DNA from: Methylobacterium terricola
Lineage (GTDB): Bacteria > Pseudomonadota > Alphaproteobacteria > Rhizobiales > Beijerinckiaceae
Length of the DNA stretch: 64,000 nt
Direction of reading: 5' to 3'
Assembly (NCBI RefSeq): GCF_006151805.1
Contig: NZ_VDDA01000003.1
Location: 62,001 to 126,000, forward strand
Part shown: piece by piece, positions 35,522 to 44,665 of the stretch
Numbering within the stretch: position 1 is the first letter of the stretch
How the letters are laid out: every line of letters begins with the position of its first letter
Notes under the pieces: model-generated
Seen by the model: only the letters and a program-made list of their open reading frames with translations
The model's database searches: none
Told to the model about the DNA's origin: nothing
Program-made: the position numbers and the translations under genes

Positions 35522-35670
35522 GCGTGTCCCTCCCGTGGCGGCCGGCCGCCGGTGTCGCGGCAGCCGGCCTGCTGTTGAGCGCGGTGTTACCGCGCCCGGA
35601 GGAGGGATTCCAATATCATCGACGGACGGGCGCGATAGAATCCGGATATGGCGCCGGTCCGTCGGCGCCG

Positions 35671-35955
35671 TTACCGGCTGCCGCTGCCGCTGCTGCCCTG
35701 CGGCACCGCGCGGGAGGGCTGGCCGGCATTGCCGCCCGCCGCCGAGCTGCCGGTGACCGTCGAGGCCCCGGTGGGCCCGGGCGCCACCACGCCGCCGGCG
35801 CCGCCGCCGGTGTTGTTCGGCGTCGGCGCGACGGTGCCGGTGGCGGCGGGGCCGGTGCGCATGGTGCCGGGAGCCGTGGACGGGGCGGCTGTCTGGGCCG
35901 AGGCCGCACCGGCGACGAGAAGGCCGGCGGCGAGTCCTGTGAGAATCGAACGCAT
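35671..35955 (-). CDS. Small secreted Gly/Pro/Ser/Thr-rich protein
   Basis: A 94-residue precursor with a clear signal peptide, MRSILTGLAAGLLVAGAASAQ, followed by a low-complexity segment of Pro, Thr, Ser, Gly and Ala (TAAPSTAPGTMRTGPAATG, NNTGGGAGGVVAPGP). It has no cysteines or domain. AGGAGAG precedes the ATG at 35955. Proteins of this composition are common and uncharacterised in Methylobacterium-like bacteria. Confidence 0.68.
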   Translation of the reverse strand: MRSILTGLAAGLLVAGAASAQTAAPSTAPGTMRTGPAATGTVAPTPNNTGGGAGGVVAPGPTGASTVTGSSAAGGNAGQPSRAVPQGSSGSGSR

Positions 35956-36050
35956 GTTGCTCTCCTGTCGGATCCCAGGTTGGTTAGATCCTGACCTCGA
36001 CAACGCGCGCCCGCTGGTCCGGTTCGTCTGTGTTTGACTGGGTTTTGTGC

Positions 36051-37193
36051 TCAAGCCTGATCGGCGATCACCCGGCGCAGCATGGCGCAGCAGGCCTCCA
36101 GATCGGCGAGACCGATCGATTCGTCGGGCCGATGCGCCTCGGCGATGCGACCCGGGCCGCAGATGATCGACGGGATGCCGGCCGCCTGGAACAGGCCGGC
36201 CTCGGTGCCGTAGCTCACCGCCCCGAGGGCGGCGTGGCCGGACCAGGCCTCGGCCAGGCCGCGCAAGGGGGCGTCGTCGGCCAGATCGAGGGCGGGGTAG
36301 AGCGACAGGATCTCGCTCTCGACGGCGACCGCCCGCCCGGCGGCCTGGAGCGGCGCCACGAGGTCCGCGATGCCGGCCTGGAGCGCGTCGTGGACCGTCA
36401 TCGGGTCGGTGCCCGGCACCGCGCGGGCCTCCCACTCGACCCGGCAGGTATCCGGCACGACGTTGACCCCGGTGCCCCCGGCGATCACCCCCACCTGGAG
36501 GGTCGAGGAGGCCGGCTCGAACAGCGGGTGGAACGGCCCCTCGCGCAGGAAGCGCTCGTGCGTCGCCCGCACCAGCCCGACGATGTCGGCGGCCAGATGC
36601 ACGGCGTTGTCGGCGAGGTCGGGCCGCGAGGAATGGCCGGCCCGGCCGCGCACGGTCAGGCGCCCGGCGACCTTGCCCTTGTGGCGCAGGACCGGCCGCA
36701 TCTCCGAAGGCTCGCCGACGATGCAGCCGAGCGGGGTCGCGCAGAGCTCGGGCAGCCGGGCGATCATGTGGCGGACGCCGACGCAGCCGACCTCCTCGTC
36801 GTAGGAGAGAGCCAGATGGATCGGCCGGCGCAACGGGGCCGCCACCATCTCGGGCACCAGGGCGAGCATGCAGGCGACGAAGCCCTTCATGTCGACGGCA
36901 CCGCGGCCGACCAGACGGTCGCCCATCCGCCGCAGGGCGAAGGGGTCGCCGGTCCAGCCCTCGCCGGCCGGCACCACGTCGAGATGGCCCGACAGCACGA
37001 TTCCCGGCACGTCGCGCGGGCCGATCGTGGCGAACAGGTTGGCGCGGTCGCCCTCCGGCCCCGGCAGCACGGCCGCCTCGACGCCATGGCGGGCGAGGTG
37101 GTCGCGCACCAGCGCGACGATCCCGCCATTCGGGGTGCGGCAGACCGAGGGGATCGCGACGAGGTCGGACAGGAGGGCGGCGGCGTCGGTCAT
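36051..37193 (-). CDS. ArgE/DapE-family deacylase (acetylornithine deacetylase-like)
   Basis: An M20 metallopeptidase-fold enzyme of 380 residues. The first zinc ligand and Asp lie in LSGHLDVVP, the bridging Asp in GRGAVDMKGF, the catalytic Glu pair in YDEEVGCVG and another ligand in IVGEPSEM; the dimerisation-domain His is in RGRAGHSSRP. YGTEAGLFQAAGIPSIICGP is typical of ArgE. It removes acyl groups from N-acyl amino acids such as N-acetylornithine. It is divergent from an importer operon, so it may deacylate an imported compound rather than serve arginine biosynthesis. Confidence 0.87.
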   Translation of the reverse strand: MTDAAALLSDLVAIPSVCRTPNGGIVALVRDHLARHGVEAAVLPGPEGDRANLFATIGPRDVPGIVLSGHLDVVPAGEGWTGDPFALRRMGDRLVGRGAVDMKGFVACMLALVPEMVAAPLRRPIHLALSYDEEVGCVGVRHMIARLPELCATPLGCIVGEPSEMRPVLRHKGKVAGRLTVRGRAGHSSRPDLADNAVHLAADIVGLVRATHERFLREGPFHPLFEPASSTLQVGVIAGGTGVNVVPDTCRVEWEARAVPGTDPMTVHDALQAGIADLVAPLQAAGRAVAVESEILSLYPALDLADDAPLRGLAEAWSGHAALGAVSYGTEAGLFQAAGIPSIICGPGRIAEAHRPDESIGLADLEACCAMLRRVIADQA

Positions 37194-37507
37194 CGGGGGC
37201 TCTCGCGGTGGCTCGGATCCGCAGACTCATAGCCCGGACCGGCGGCCGCGCCGTCACGATGCCGGGCGTCCGGATGGCAGAACCTGCCGCAGGAGCCGCC
37301 CGGCACGGCAGGAAGACGCGGCCGCCGGCGCGGCGGATGCCAAGATCCGTCCAAGTTGGCGGAGGTGTATTCTGATTGTTGACAATCCTACGAAGATGGT
37401 GCTGATTGTTTGTGCCGGACGGAACATGCCCAAAAATTCGGCGGTGCAGCATCGGACGATCGCACCGCACCAGGGACGGCACCACCAGGCTCGCCGAGGG
37501 GAAGACG
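37194..37507. promoter_or_regulatory. Divergent promoter region of the ArgE-like gene and the importer operon
   Basis: The 314-bp gap has an AT-richer core. GATTGT-TG-ACAATC at 37374-37387 is a perfect inverted repeat of the TTGT-N2-ACAA class bound by many FCD-type GntR regulators, and it contains a consensus -35 hexamer TTGACA at 37379-37384. I see no strong -10. No reading frame is convincing here. A repressor bound at the palindrome would block the promoter; its identity is not shown, since no GntR gene lies nearby. Confidence 0.55.
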
Positions 37508-39130
37508 ATGTCGCAACGGGATGCAGACGCCTTTGAGACCATGAGCCCGGCCGATCGCGGCCGCGTCCTCGACGGCCTGCGCCGGGGCGCGTCGCGGCGC
37601 GACATCCTGGGCCTGCTCGGGACCGCCGGCATGGGCCTGATGGCCGGCGGCGCGGTGTTCGGCAGCGCCACGCAGGCGCTGGCCCAGACCCCGAAGCGCG
37701 GCGGCAGCATCCGCGTCTGCACCTATACCAGCTCGACGGCCGACACCCTCGACCCGGCCAAGCAGACGAACGCGAGCGACTACGTCCGCTGCAACTTCTT
37801 CTACAACAAGCTTGTCCACATCGACGCGACCGGCGCCCCGACCCCGGAGCTGGCCGAGAGCTTCGACAGCCGGGACGCCCAGACCTGGACCTTCAAGATC
37901 CGCAAGGGCGTGACCTTCCACGACGGCAAGTCGCTGACGGCCGAGGACGTGGTCTACTCGCTCAAGCGCCACCTCGACCCGGCGGTCGGCTCCAAGGCCA
38001 ACACGCTGGCCAAGCAAATGACCTCGATCGAGGCCCCGAGCCCGAACGAGGTCACCATCGTGCTCTCGGGCGCCAATGCCGACTGGCCGGTCATCCTCGG
38101 CACCGCGCATTTCCACATCGTCCAGTCCGGGACGACGGACTTCTCGAAGGGCATCGGCACCGGCCCGTTCACCTGCAAGGAGTTCATCCCGGGCGTCCGC
38201 ACCATCGCGCTGCGCAACGCGAATTACTGGCGCCAGCCCGGCCCGTTCCTCGACAGCATCGAGTTCTTCGGCCTGCCCGACGAGCAGGCGCGGCTGAACG
38301 CCCTCCTGTCCGGCGACGTGCAGATCGCCGCGGTGATCAACCCGCGCTCGCTGCGGGTGATCGAGGGCGCCGGCGGCTTCGGCGTGCTCGAGACCAAGGC
38401 CGGGCTCTACACCGACCTGATCGCCCGCCTCGACGAGGGCCCGGGCGCCAACCCGGACTTCGTGCTCGGCATGAAGTACCTGCTCAACCGCGCCCAGATG
38501 AAGACCGCGATCTTCCGCGGCTACGCCGAGGTCGCCAACGACCACCCGATCCCGTCCTCGAACCGCTACTACGCCGCCGACATCCCGCAGCGGCCCTTCG
38601 ACCCCGAGAAGGCGAAGTTCCACTTCAACAAGGCCGGGGTGCTCGGCTCGACCATCCCGCTCGTCGCCTCGCCGGCGGCCGACGCCTCGGTCGAGATGGC
38701 GGTGCTGCTGCAGCAGGAAGCCAAGAAGCTCGGCCTCAATATCGACGTCCAGCGGGTGCCGTCCGACGGCTACTGGTCGAACTACTGGATGAAGAGCCCG
38801 TTCTGCTTCGGTAACATCAACCCGCGGCCGACCGCCGACCTGCTGTTCAGCCTGTTCTTCAAGTCCGACGCGAACTGGAACGAGTCGCGCTGGAAGAACC
38901 CGACCTTCGACCAGCTGATCGTCGCCGCCCGGGCCGAGCGCGACGAGGCCAAGCGCAAGCAGATGTACCACGACGCGCAGGTGCTGGTGCATGACGGCGC
39001 CGGCATCGGCATCCCGGCCTTCATCAGCAACCTCGACTGCTATTCCAGCAAGATCAAGGGCCTACGCCCGATGCCGACCGGCGGCCTGATGGGCTACACC
39101 TTCGGCGAGTATGTCTGGCTCGACGCGTAA
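37508..39130 (+). CDS. Peptide/nickel-type ABC transporter substrate-binding protein
   Basis: A 540-residue family 5 solute-binding protein. The N-terminus has a twin-arginine-type signal (GASRRDILGLLGTAGMGLMA, cleavage near QALAQ), so it is probably exported folded. The body has the usual TLDPAKQTNASDY, ELAESFDSRDAQTWTFKIRK, GVTFHDGKSLTAEDVVYSLK and ALRNANYW segments. GAGGGGAAG precedes the ATG at 37508. It heads an operon with two permeases and a double ATPase. The ligand could be a peptide, an opine or an N-acyl amino acid, given the divergent ArgE-like gene. Confidence 0.92.
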   Translation: MSQRDADAFETMSPADRGRVLDGLRRGASRRDILGLLGTAGMGLMAGGAVFGSATQALAQTPKRGGSIRVCTYTSSTADTLDPAKQTNASDYVRCNFFYNKLVHIDATGAPTPELAESFDSRDAQTWTFKIRKGVTFHDGKSLTAEDVVYSLKRHLDPAVGSKANTLAKQMTSIEAPSPNEVTIVLSGANADWPVILGTAHFHIVQSGTTDFSKGIGTGPFTCKEFIPGVRTIALRNANYWRQPGPFLDSIEFFGLPDEQARLNALLSGDVQIAAVINPRSLRVIEGAGGFGVLETKAGLYTDLIARLDEGPGANPDFVLGMKYLLNRAQMKTAIFRGYAEVANDHPIPSSNRYYAADIPQRPFDPEKAKFHFNKAGVLGSTIPLVASPAADASVEMAVLLQQEAKKLGLNIDVQRVPSDGYWSNYWMKSPFCFGNINPRPTADLLFSLFFKSDANWNESRWKNPTFDQLIVAARAERDEAKRKQMYHDAQVLVHDGAGIGIPAFISNLDCYSSKIKGLRPMPTGGLMGYTFGEYVWLDA

Positions 39131-39178
39131 ACCCGTCGACCAAGGATCGGAGGGAGCGTCGCGTCTCCCTCCCCTTGC

Positions 39179-39217
39179 GTCGTCCCGGGACGAGCCGTGG
39201 CGAGAACCCGGGACGAC
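39179..39217 (+). terminator. Intercistronic hairpin after the substrate-binding gene
   Basis: GTCGTCCCGGG / CCCGGGACGAC make an 11-bp perfect stem with a 17-nt loop in the 225-bp gap before the first permease. There is no T-run. Such hairpins often keep binding-protein mRNA abundant relative to the permeases. Confidence 0.55.
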
Positions 39218-39355
39218 ACGGCGGGCCGTCCATCCGCCGCATTCATATCGAGCGGATCACCCGGCCTCGCCCAGAGGCACCCCACTTGCACCCTTGGACT
39301 TAGCACCACCACGCCCGCCCGTGAGGGCCGGCCACCTCAGGATCAGGGAGGGCGC

Positions 39356-40312
39356 ATGAGCCGCCGCATGGTGAAGCTGATCGCGGGCCGCGTGCTCGTC
39401 GCCCTCGCGACGCTGCTCTTCGTCTCGGCGGTCGTGTTCGGGGCGACCCAGCTCCTGCCGGGCGACGTCGCCCAGGCGATCCTCGGCCAGAGCGCGACGC
39501 CGGAGGCGGTGGCGGGCCTGCGCCACGCGCTGGGCCTCGACGTGCCGGCGCTGCAGCGCTTCGTGTCCTGGCTCGGCGGGCTCCTCACCGGGGATGCCGG
39601 CCTCTCCCTCGTCAACCGCCAGCCGGTCGGCGACCTGATCTGGGCCCGGCTGTCGAACTCGCTCATCCTGGCGGGCATCGTGGCGGCGATCTCGGTGCCG
39701 CTCGCCCTGACGCTGGGCATCACCGCGGCGGTCTGGCGCGGCTCGCTCTACGACCGGGCGGTCGGCGTGGTGACGATCTCGGCGGTGTCGATCCCCGAAT
39801 TCCTGGTCGCCACCCTGGCGGTGCTGATCTTCGCCGTGCACCTGCAATGGCTGCCGGCCCTGTCCTTCATGCCGCGCTCGGCGACGCCGCTGCAATTCCT
39901 GCGCGCCGTGGCGATGCCGGTGATGACCCTGTCCTTCGTCGTCATCACCCAGATGGTGCGGATGACCCGCGCGGCGGTGATCGAGGCGCTGAAGTCGCCT
40001 TACGTCGAGATGGCGGCCCTCAAGGGCGCGAGCCCGGCGCGGGTGGTCCTGCGCCACGTCCTGCCGAACACCGTCGGGGCCATCGCCAACGCGGTCGCGC
40101 TGAGCCTGTCGTACCTGCTCGGCGGCGTCATCATCGTCGAGACGATCTTCAACTATCCGGGCATCGCCAAGCTGATGGTCGACAGCGTGTCGATGCGCGA
40201 CATGCCGGTCGTGCAGGCCTGCGCCATCGTGTTCTGCGCCGTCTACCTGCTGCTGGTGACCACCGCCGACATCGTCGCGATCCTGTCCAACCCGAGGCTG
40301 CGCCACTCATGA
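39356..40312 (+). CDS. Dpp/Opp-type ABC transporter permease (DppB-like)
   Basis: A 318-residue permease with an N-terminal helix (about residues 9-30), LLPGDVAQAILGQSATPEAV and the EAA coupling loop EMAALKGASPARVVLRHVLPN. The C-terminal helix carries GGVIIVETIFNYPGIAKL. It belongs to the DppB branch and forms the channel with the following DppC-like protein. GGGAGGGCGC precedes the ATG at 39356, and its stop overlaps the next gene by 4 bp. Confidence 0.93.
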   Translation: MSRRMVKLIAGRVLVALATLLFVSAVVFGATQLLPGDVAQAILGQSATPEAVAGLRHALGLDVPALQRFVSWLGGLLTGDAGLSLVNRQPVGDLIWARLSNSLILAGIVAAISVPLALTLGITAAVWRGSLYDRAVGVVTISAVSIPEFLVATLAVLIFAVHLQWLPALSFMPRSATPLQFLRAVAMPVMTLSFVVITQMVRMTRAAVIEALKSPYVEMAALKGASPARVVLRHVLPNTVGAIANAVALSLSYLLGGVIIVETIFNYPGIAKLMVDSVSMRDMPVVQACAIVFCAVYLLLVTTADIVAILSNPRLRHS

Positions 40313-41163
40313 GCGAGACCGTGACCGACACCGCCCCGGCCGCGGCCCGGCCGCGCCTGCGTCTCAACCCCGTCGCCGGCCTCGGCGCCGCCATCGTCCT
40401 CACCGGCATCGTCCTGGCGGTGTTCGGCCAGGCGCTCAGCCCCTACGATGCCGGCGCGATCGTCGATGTCGACGTGTTCGGGCCGATCAGCCGGGCCTAT
40501 CCGCTGGGCACCGACTATCTCGGCCGCGACATGCTGAGCCGCATCCTGCTCGGCGCCCGCTACACGGTCGGCATCGCGGCGCTCGCGACGGCTCTGGCCT
40601 GCACGATGGGCATCGGGCTCGGGCTGTTCGCGGCCGTCGTCGGCGGCTGGACCGACAGCGCCCTGAGCCGCCTCCTCGACGCCCTGACCTCGATCCCCTC
40701 GAAGATGATGGCGCTCGTGCTGATCGCCGGCCTCGGCTCGTCGCTGCCGATCCTGGTGCTGACCATGGCGTTCATCTACGTGCCGGGCTGCTACCGCATC
40801 ACCCGGGCGCTCGCGGTCAACATCGCGGCGGAGGACTTCGTGCTCGCCGCGCGTGCCCGCGGCGAGGGCCGCCTCCACATCATGCTGCGCGAGGTGATGC
40901 CCAACATGGTCGGGCCGCTCGCCACCGATTTCGGCCTGCGCTTCGTCTTCGTGGTGCTGCTCCTGTCGAGCCTGTCGTTCCTCGGCCTCGGCGTGCAGCC
41001 GCCTTACGCCGATTGGGGCTCGCTGGTGCGCGAGAACATCGCGGGCTTGAGCTACGGCGCCCCGGCGGTGGTGATGCCGGCGGTCGCCATCGCGATCCTG
41101 ACCATCGGGGTGAACCTCCTGGTCGACAACCTGCCCGGCCGGGCGCGAGCGGGAGGGCACTGA
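40309..41163 (+). CDS. Dpp/Opp-type ABC transporter permease (DppC-like)
   Basis: A 284-residue permease starting in an ATGA overlap with the DppB-like gene. A short N-terminal tail leads to a first helix (about residues 24-45), YPLGTDYLGRDMLSRILLGA (the DppC hallmark), the coupling loop DFVLAARARGEGRLHIMLRE and LSFLGLGVQPPYADWGSLVR. It pairs with the preceding permease and is followed after 2 bp by the fused ATPase. Confidence 0.93.
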   Translation: MSETVTDTAPAAARPRLRLNPVAGLGAAIVLTGIVLAVFGQALSPYDAGAIVDVDVFGPISRAYPLGTDYLGRDMLSRILLGARYTVGIAALATALACTMGIGLGLFAAVVGGWTDSALSRLLDALTSIPSKMMALVLIAGLGSSLPILVLTMAFIYVPGCYRITRALAVNIAAEDFVLAARARGEGRLHIMLREVMPNMVGPLATDFGLRFVFVVLLLSSLSFLGLGVQPPYADWGSLVRENIAGLSYGAPAVVMPAVAIAILTIGVNLLVDNLPGRARAGGH

Positions 41164-41165
41164 TC

Positions 41166-42827
41166 ATGGCGCACGCGCACAAGAGCGGCACCGTCCGCGT
41201 CGACGCCCTCAAGGTCACGGCCAAGGCCGAGGACGGAACCGAGACGACGATCGTCCACGAGGTCGGCTTCGAGATCGCCCGCGGCGAGGTCCTGGCGCTG
41301 ATCGGCGAATCCGGCTCCGGCAAGACCACCATCGCGCTCGCCATGATGGGCTATGCCCGCCGGGGCTGCGCCATCCGCGGCGGCTCGGTCGACGTGTTCG
41401 GCACACAGGTGCTGGCCTGCTCGGCCTCCGAGCTGCGGGGGTTGCGCGGCAACCGCATCGCCTACATCGCGCAAAGTGCCGCGGCCTCGTTCAACCCCGC
41501 CCGCACCATCATGGCGCAGGTGATCGAGAGCGCGCTGATCCACGGCTCGCTCTCGGCGCAAGCGGCCACCGCCAAGGCGAAGACGCTGTTTCGCGAGCTC
41601 GCCCTGCCGAACCCCGACACGATCGGCGATCGCTATCCCCATCAGGTCTCGGGCGGGCAGCTCCAGCGGCTCCTCGCCGCCATGGCGCTCCTCAACGATC
41701 CCGACCTCGTGATCTTCGACGAGCCGACCACGGCCCTCGACGTGACGACGCAGATCGAGGTGCTGGTCTCGTTCAAGGCGGCGATCCGCGAGCGCGGCAT
41801 CACCGGCATCTATGTCAGCCACGACCTCGCGGTGGTGGCCCAGATCGCCGACCGGATCGCGGTGCTCCGCCACGGGCGCCTCGCCGAGATCGGCGCCGTC
41901 GAGCAGATGGTGAGCGCCCCCGCCCACCCCTATACCCGCCAGCTCATCGCGGCGGCCGCCCCGGTCAAACGCAAGGGTCCGGAGCCCCTCTCGGAGTCCG
42001 ACGAGGCCCCGGTCCTCGCCGCGACCGGCATCACCGCCGGCTACGGCCCGGCCGGCCCCGACGGCCTGCCGCGGATCAAGATCCTGCACGATGTCGGCTT
42101 CAGCTTGCGGCGGGGCGAGACCCTCGGGATCATCGGCGAATCGGGCTCGGGCAAGAGCACGCTCGCCCGCGTCGTCGCCGGCATCGTGCCCGCCGCCCGC
42201 GGTGCGGTGCGGCTCGACGGGACGGTCCTGCCCCCGTCGCTGGACCGGCGCGACCGCGAGACCCTGCGGCGGATCCAGATCGTGTTCCAGAATGCCGACA
42301 CGGTGCTGAACCCGGCCCAGAGCATCGCCCAGATCCTGGAGCGGCCGCTCGCCTTCTACCACCGCCTCGGCGCAGGAGCGCGGCGCCAGCGGCTGATGCA
42401 GCTCCTCGACCAGGTCCGCCTGCCCCGCAGCGTCGCCGAGCGCAGGCCGAGCGAATTGTCCGGCGGCCAGAAGCAGCGCATCAACCTCGCCCGGGCGCTG
42501 GCCGCCGAGCCCGACGTGATCCTGTGCGACGAGGTCACCTCCGCCCTCGACACGGTGGTGGGCGAGGCAGTGCTCGACCTGCTCGTCGAGATCCAGCGCG
42601 AGCTGAACGTGGCCTACGTCTTCATCAGCCACGACCTCGGGGTGATCCGCTCGATCAGCGACGCCGTGATGGTGCTCCAGCACGGCCGCGTGGTCGAGGC
42701 CGGCCCGACCGAGGCGCTGCTGGCGGATCCCAAGGAGCCGTATACGCGGCTGCTCTTGTCCTCGGTGCCGGAATTGCGGACGGGGTGGCTTGATGAGGTG
42801 TGCAAGGGGCGCGGGGTGGCGGCGTAG
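41166..42827 (+). CDS. Fused double ATPase of a Dpp/Opp-type transporter
   Basis: A 553-residue protein joining DppD- and DppF-like ATPases in one chain. The first half has Walker A GESGSGKTT, signature VSGGQLQRLLAAMAL and Walker B DPDLVIFDEP. The second half has GESGSGKSTLARVV, LSGGQKQRINLARALA and VILCDEVTSALD. Each half ends with the C-terminal HPYTRQLI or EPYTRLLL segment that follows the nucleotide domain in this family. Both ATP sites look intact. Substrate-binding protein, two permeases and this ATPase make a complete importer. Confidence 0.93.
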   Translation: MAHAHKSGTVRVDALKVTAKAEDGTETTIVHEVGFEIARGEVLALIGESGSGKTTIALAMMGYARRGCAIRGGSVDVFGTQVLACSASELRGLRGNRIAYIAQSAAASFNPARTIMAQVIESALIHGSLSAQAATAKAKTLFRELALPNPDTIGDRYPHQVSGGQLQRLLAAMALLNDPDLVIFDEPTTALDVTTQIEVLVSFKAAIRERGITGIYVSHDLAVVAQIADRIAVLRHGRLAEIGAVEQMVSAPAHPYTRQLIAAAAPVKRKGPEPLSESDEAPVLAATGITAGYGPAGPDGLPRIKILHDVGFSLRRGETLGIIGESGSGKSTLARVVAGIVPAARGAVRLDGTVLPPSLDRRDRETLRRIQIVFQNADTVLNPAQSIAQILERPLAFYHRLGAGARRQRLMQLLDQVRLPRSVAERRPSELSGGQKQRINLARALAAEPDVILCDEVTSALDTVVGEAVLDLLVEIQRELNVAYVFISHDLGVIRSISDAVMVLQHGRVVEAGPTEALLADPKEPYTRLLLSSVPELRTGWLDEVCKGRGVAA

Positions 42828-42900
42828 CGCTCCCAGGTTCCTCCGTTGCACACCTTTGCAGCCTATCGTCTTACGGATCAACGTTTCGTCGTAAGCCCCA

Positions 42901-43070
42901 CCCTTTCCCGGACGACTGCAGCGTCAGCGGAAGGAGATCCGGGATCCAGCACAACAAGTCGCGAAGCGTCTGCCTGTCTGCAACGGTGAAGCATACAGAG
43001 CCGCTTCGCGGCACTCCTTGTGCTGGATCCCGGATCTCCTTCCACTTCGTTTCAGTCGTCCGGGAAAGGG
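42901..43070. repeat. Palindromic intergenic repeat, family A, copy 2
   Basis: A 170-bp element with the same ends as the copy at 6940-7110 (CCCTTTCCCGGACGACTG and its complement), the same inner inverted segment (GAAGGAGATCCGGGATCC / GGATCCCGGATCTCCTTC) and the same GTCGCGAAGCGTCTGCC core. It occupies a 445-bp gap between the transporter operon and the aminotransferase. The remaining part of the gap (43071-43272) is GC-rich and holds nothing I can name. Confidence 0.9.
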
Positions 43071-43272
43071 GGAGTGGCCTATGAAAGGCCGTCAGATTGT
43101 GATGCGCGATTGACCCGCGCCGTCGTGGGCCGGGCCTGCCCCGGGCGTCCCAACGAATCTGCCGCCCCGCCCCCTCCAAACCGCACCCCACGCGGCCTCG
43201 CCCGCCCATCTCGGCAAAAAATCCCGCCCATCCCCCGGCATCCTGCAATCCCGCTGCCCGGAGCCCTGACCC

Positions 43273-44652
43273 ATGCGCCCCAATTCCCTGATCGAGCTCG
43301 ACCGCGACCACCTCATCCACCCGGTGATCTCGTGGAAGGGCCACGAGGCGCGCGGCGCCACGGTGCTGCAATCGGCGAAGGGCGCCACCCTCACGGACGC
43401 CGAAGGCCACACCCTGCTCGACGGGTTCTCGGGCCTGTGGTGCGTCAATGTCGGCTACGGCCACGAATCGATCGTCGAGGTGGCGGCCGAGCAGATGCGG
43501 CGGCTGCCCTACGCCACCGGCTACTTCCACTTCTCCAGCGAGCCGGCGATCCGGCTCGCCGCCCGCCTGGCCGAGCTGGCGCCGGGCGACCTCAACCACG
43601 TCTACTTCACGCTCGGCGGCTCGGACGCGGTCGATTCGGCGGTGCGGTTCATCCGCTACTACTACAACGTCACCGGCCGGCCGACGAAGAAGCACATGAT
43701 CGCCCTGGAGCGGGGCTATCACGGCTCCTCGACCATCGGCGCCGGCCTCACGGCGATCCAGTCGTTCCATGACGGCTTCGACGCGCCGACCCAGCTCCAG
43801 CACCACATCCCGTCGCCCTATCCCTACCGCAACCCGGCCGGCGACAGCGCCGAGGCGGTGATCGCCGCCTCGGTGGCGGCGCTGAAGGCCAAGGTCGAGG
43901 AACTGGGCGCGGACAACGTCGCGGCGTTCTTCGCCGAGCCGATCCAGGGCTCGGGCGGCGTGATCGTGCCGCCGGACGGCTGGCTGAAGGCGATGCGCGA
44001 CACGGCCCGCGAGCTCGACATCCTGTTCGTCGCCGACGAGGTCATCACCGGCTTCGGCCGCACCGGCCCGCTCTTCGGCGTCGAGCATGACGGCGTGGTG
44101 CCGGACCTGATGACCACCGCCAAGGGCCTGACCTCGGGCTACAGCCCGATGGGCGCGGTGCTGATGTCGGACCGGATCTACCGCGCCATCGCGGACGGCG
44201 CGCCCGCGGGCAAGCCGATCGGCCACGGCTTCACCTACTCGGCCCACCCGGTCAGCGCCGCGGTCGGCCTGGAAGTGCTGCGGCTCTACACCGAGGGCGG
44301 CATCCTGGAGAATGGCCGCCGGGCCGGGGCGCGCTTCGCCGCGGGCCTCGCGCGCCTCGCCGATCACCCCCTCGTCGGCGACGTGCGGGTGCGCGGCCTG
44401 CTCGCCGGCGTCGAGCTGGTCACGAACAAGGCGAAGCGCACCAAGCCGTCGCCGGATCTCGGCCTCTCCGGCCATCTCGCCCGGTTCGGCTACAAGAACG
44501 GCGTGATCTTCCGCGCCTTCGCGGACGACATCGTCGGCTTCGCGCCGCCGCTCTGCTGCACCGACGAGGACATCGATACCCTGCTCGCGCGCTTCGAGCA
44601 GACGCTGAACGACGTCCTCGACGTCGCCGACGTGCGCGCCGCGCTGGCGTGA
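43273..44652 (+). CDS. Class III aminotransferase (omega-amino acid/polyamine type)
   Basis: A 459-residue PLP enzyme of the ornithine/omega-transaminase group. LLDGFSGLWCVNVGYGH, the PLP-phosphate segment GGSDAVDSAVRFIRYYY, ERGYHGSSTIGAGL, the Asp in LFVADEVITGFGRTG and catalytic Lys near residue 284 in TTAKGLTSGYSPMGA are all present. It likely transfers an amino group from a diamine or omega-amino acid to pyruvate or another keto acid; the donor is not readable. It is followed 13 bp later by the tartrate/malate dehydrogenase gene. Confidence 0.92.
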   Translation: MRPNSLIELDRDHLIHPVISWKGHEARGATVLQSAKGATLTDAEGHTLLDGFSGLWCVNVGYGHESIVEVAAEQMRRLPYATGYFHFSSEPAIRLAARLAELAPGDLNHVYFTLGGSDAVDSAVRFIRYYYNVTGRPTKKHMIALERGYHGSSTIGAGLTAIQSFHDGFDAPTQLQHHIPSPYPYRNPAGDSAEAVIAASVAALKAKVEELGADNVAAFFAEPIQGSGGVIVPPDGWLKAMRDTARELDILFVADEVITGFGRTGPLFGVEHDGVVPDLMTTAKGLTSGYSPMGAVLMSDRIYRAIADGAPAGKPIGHGFTYSAHPVSAAVGLEVLRLYTEGGILENGRRAGARFAAGLARLADHPLVGDVRVRGLLAGVELVTNKAKRTKPSPDLGLSGHLARFGYKNGVIFRAFADDIVGFAPPLCCTDEDIDTLLARFEQTLNDVLDVADVRAALA

Positions 44653-44665
44653 GAAGGCTCTCCCC

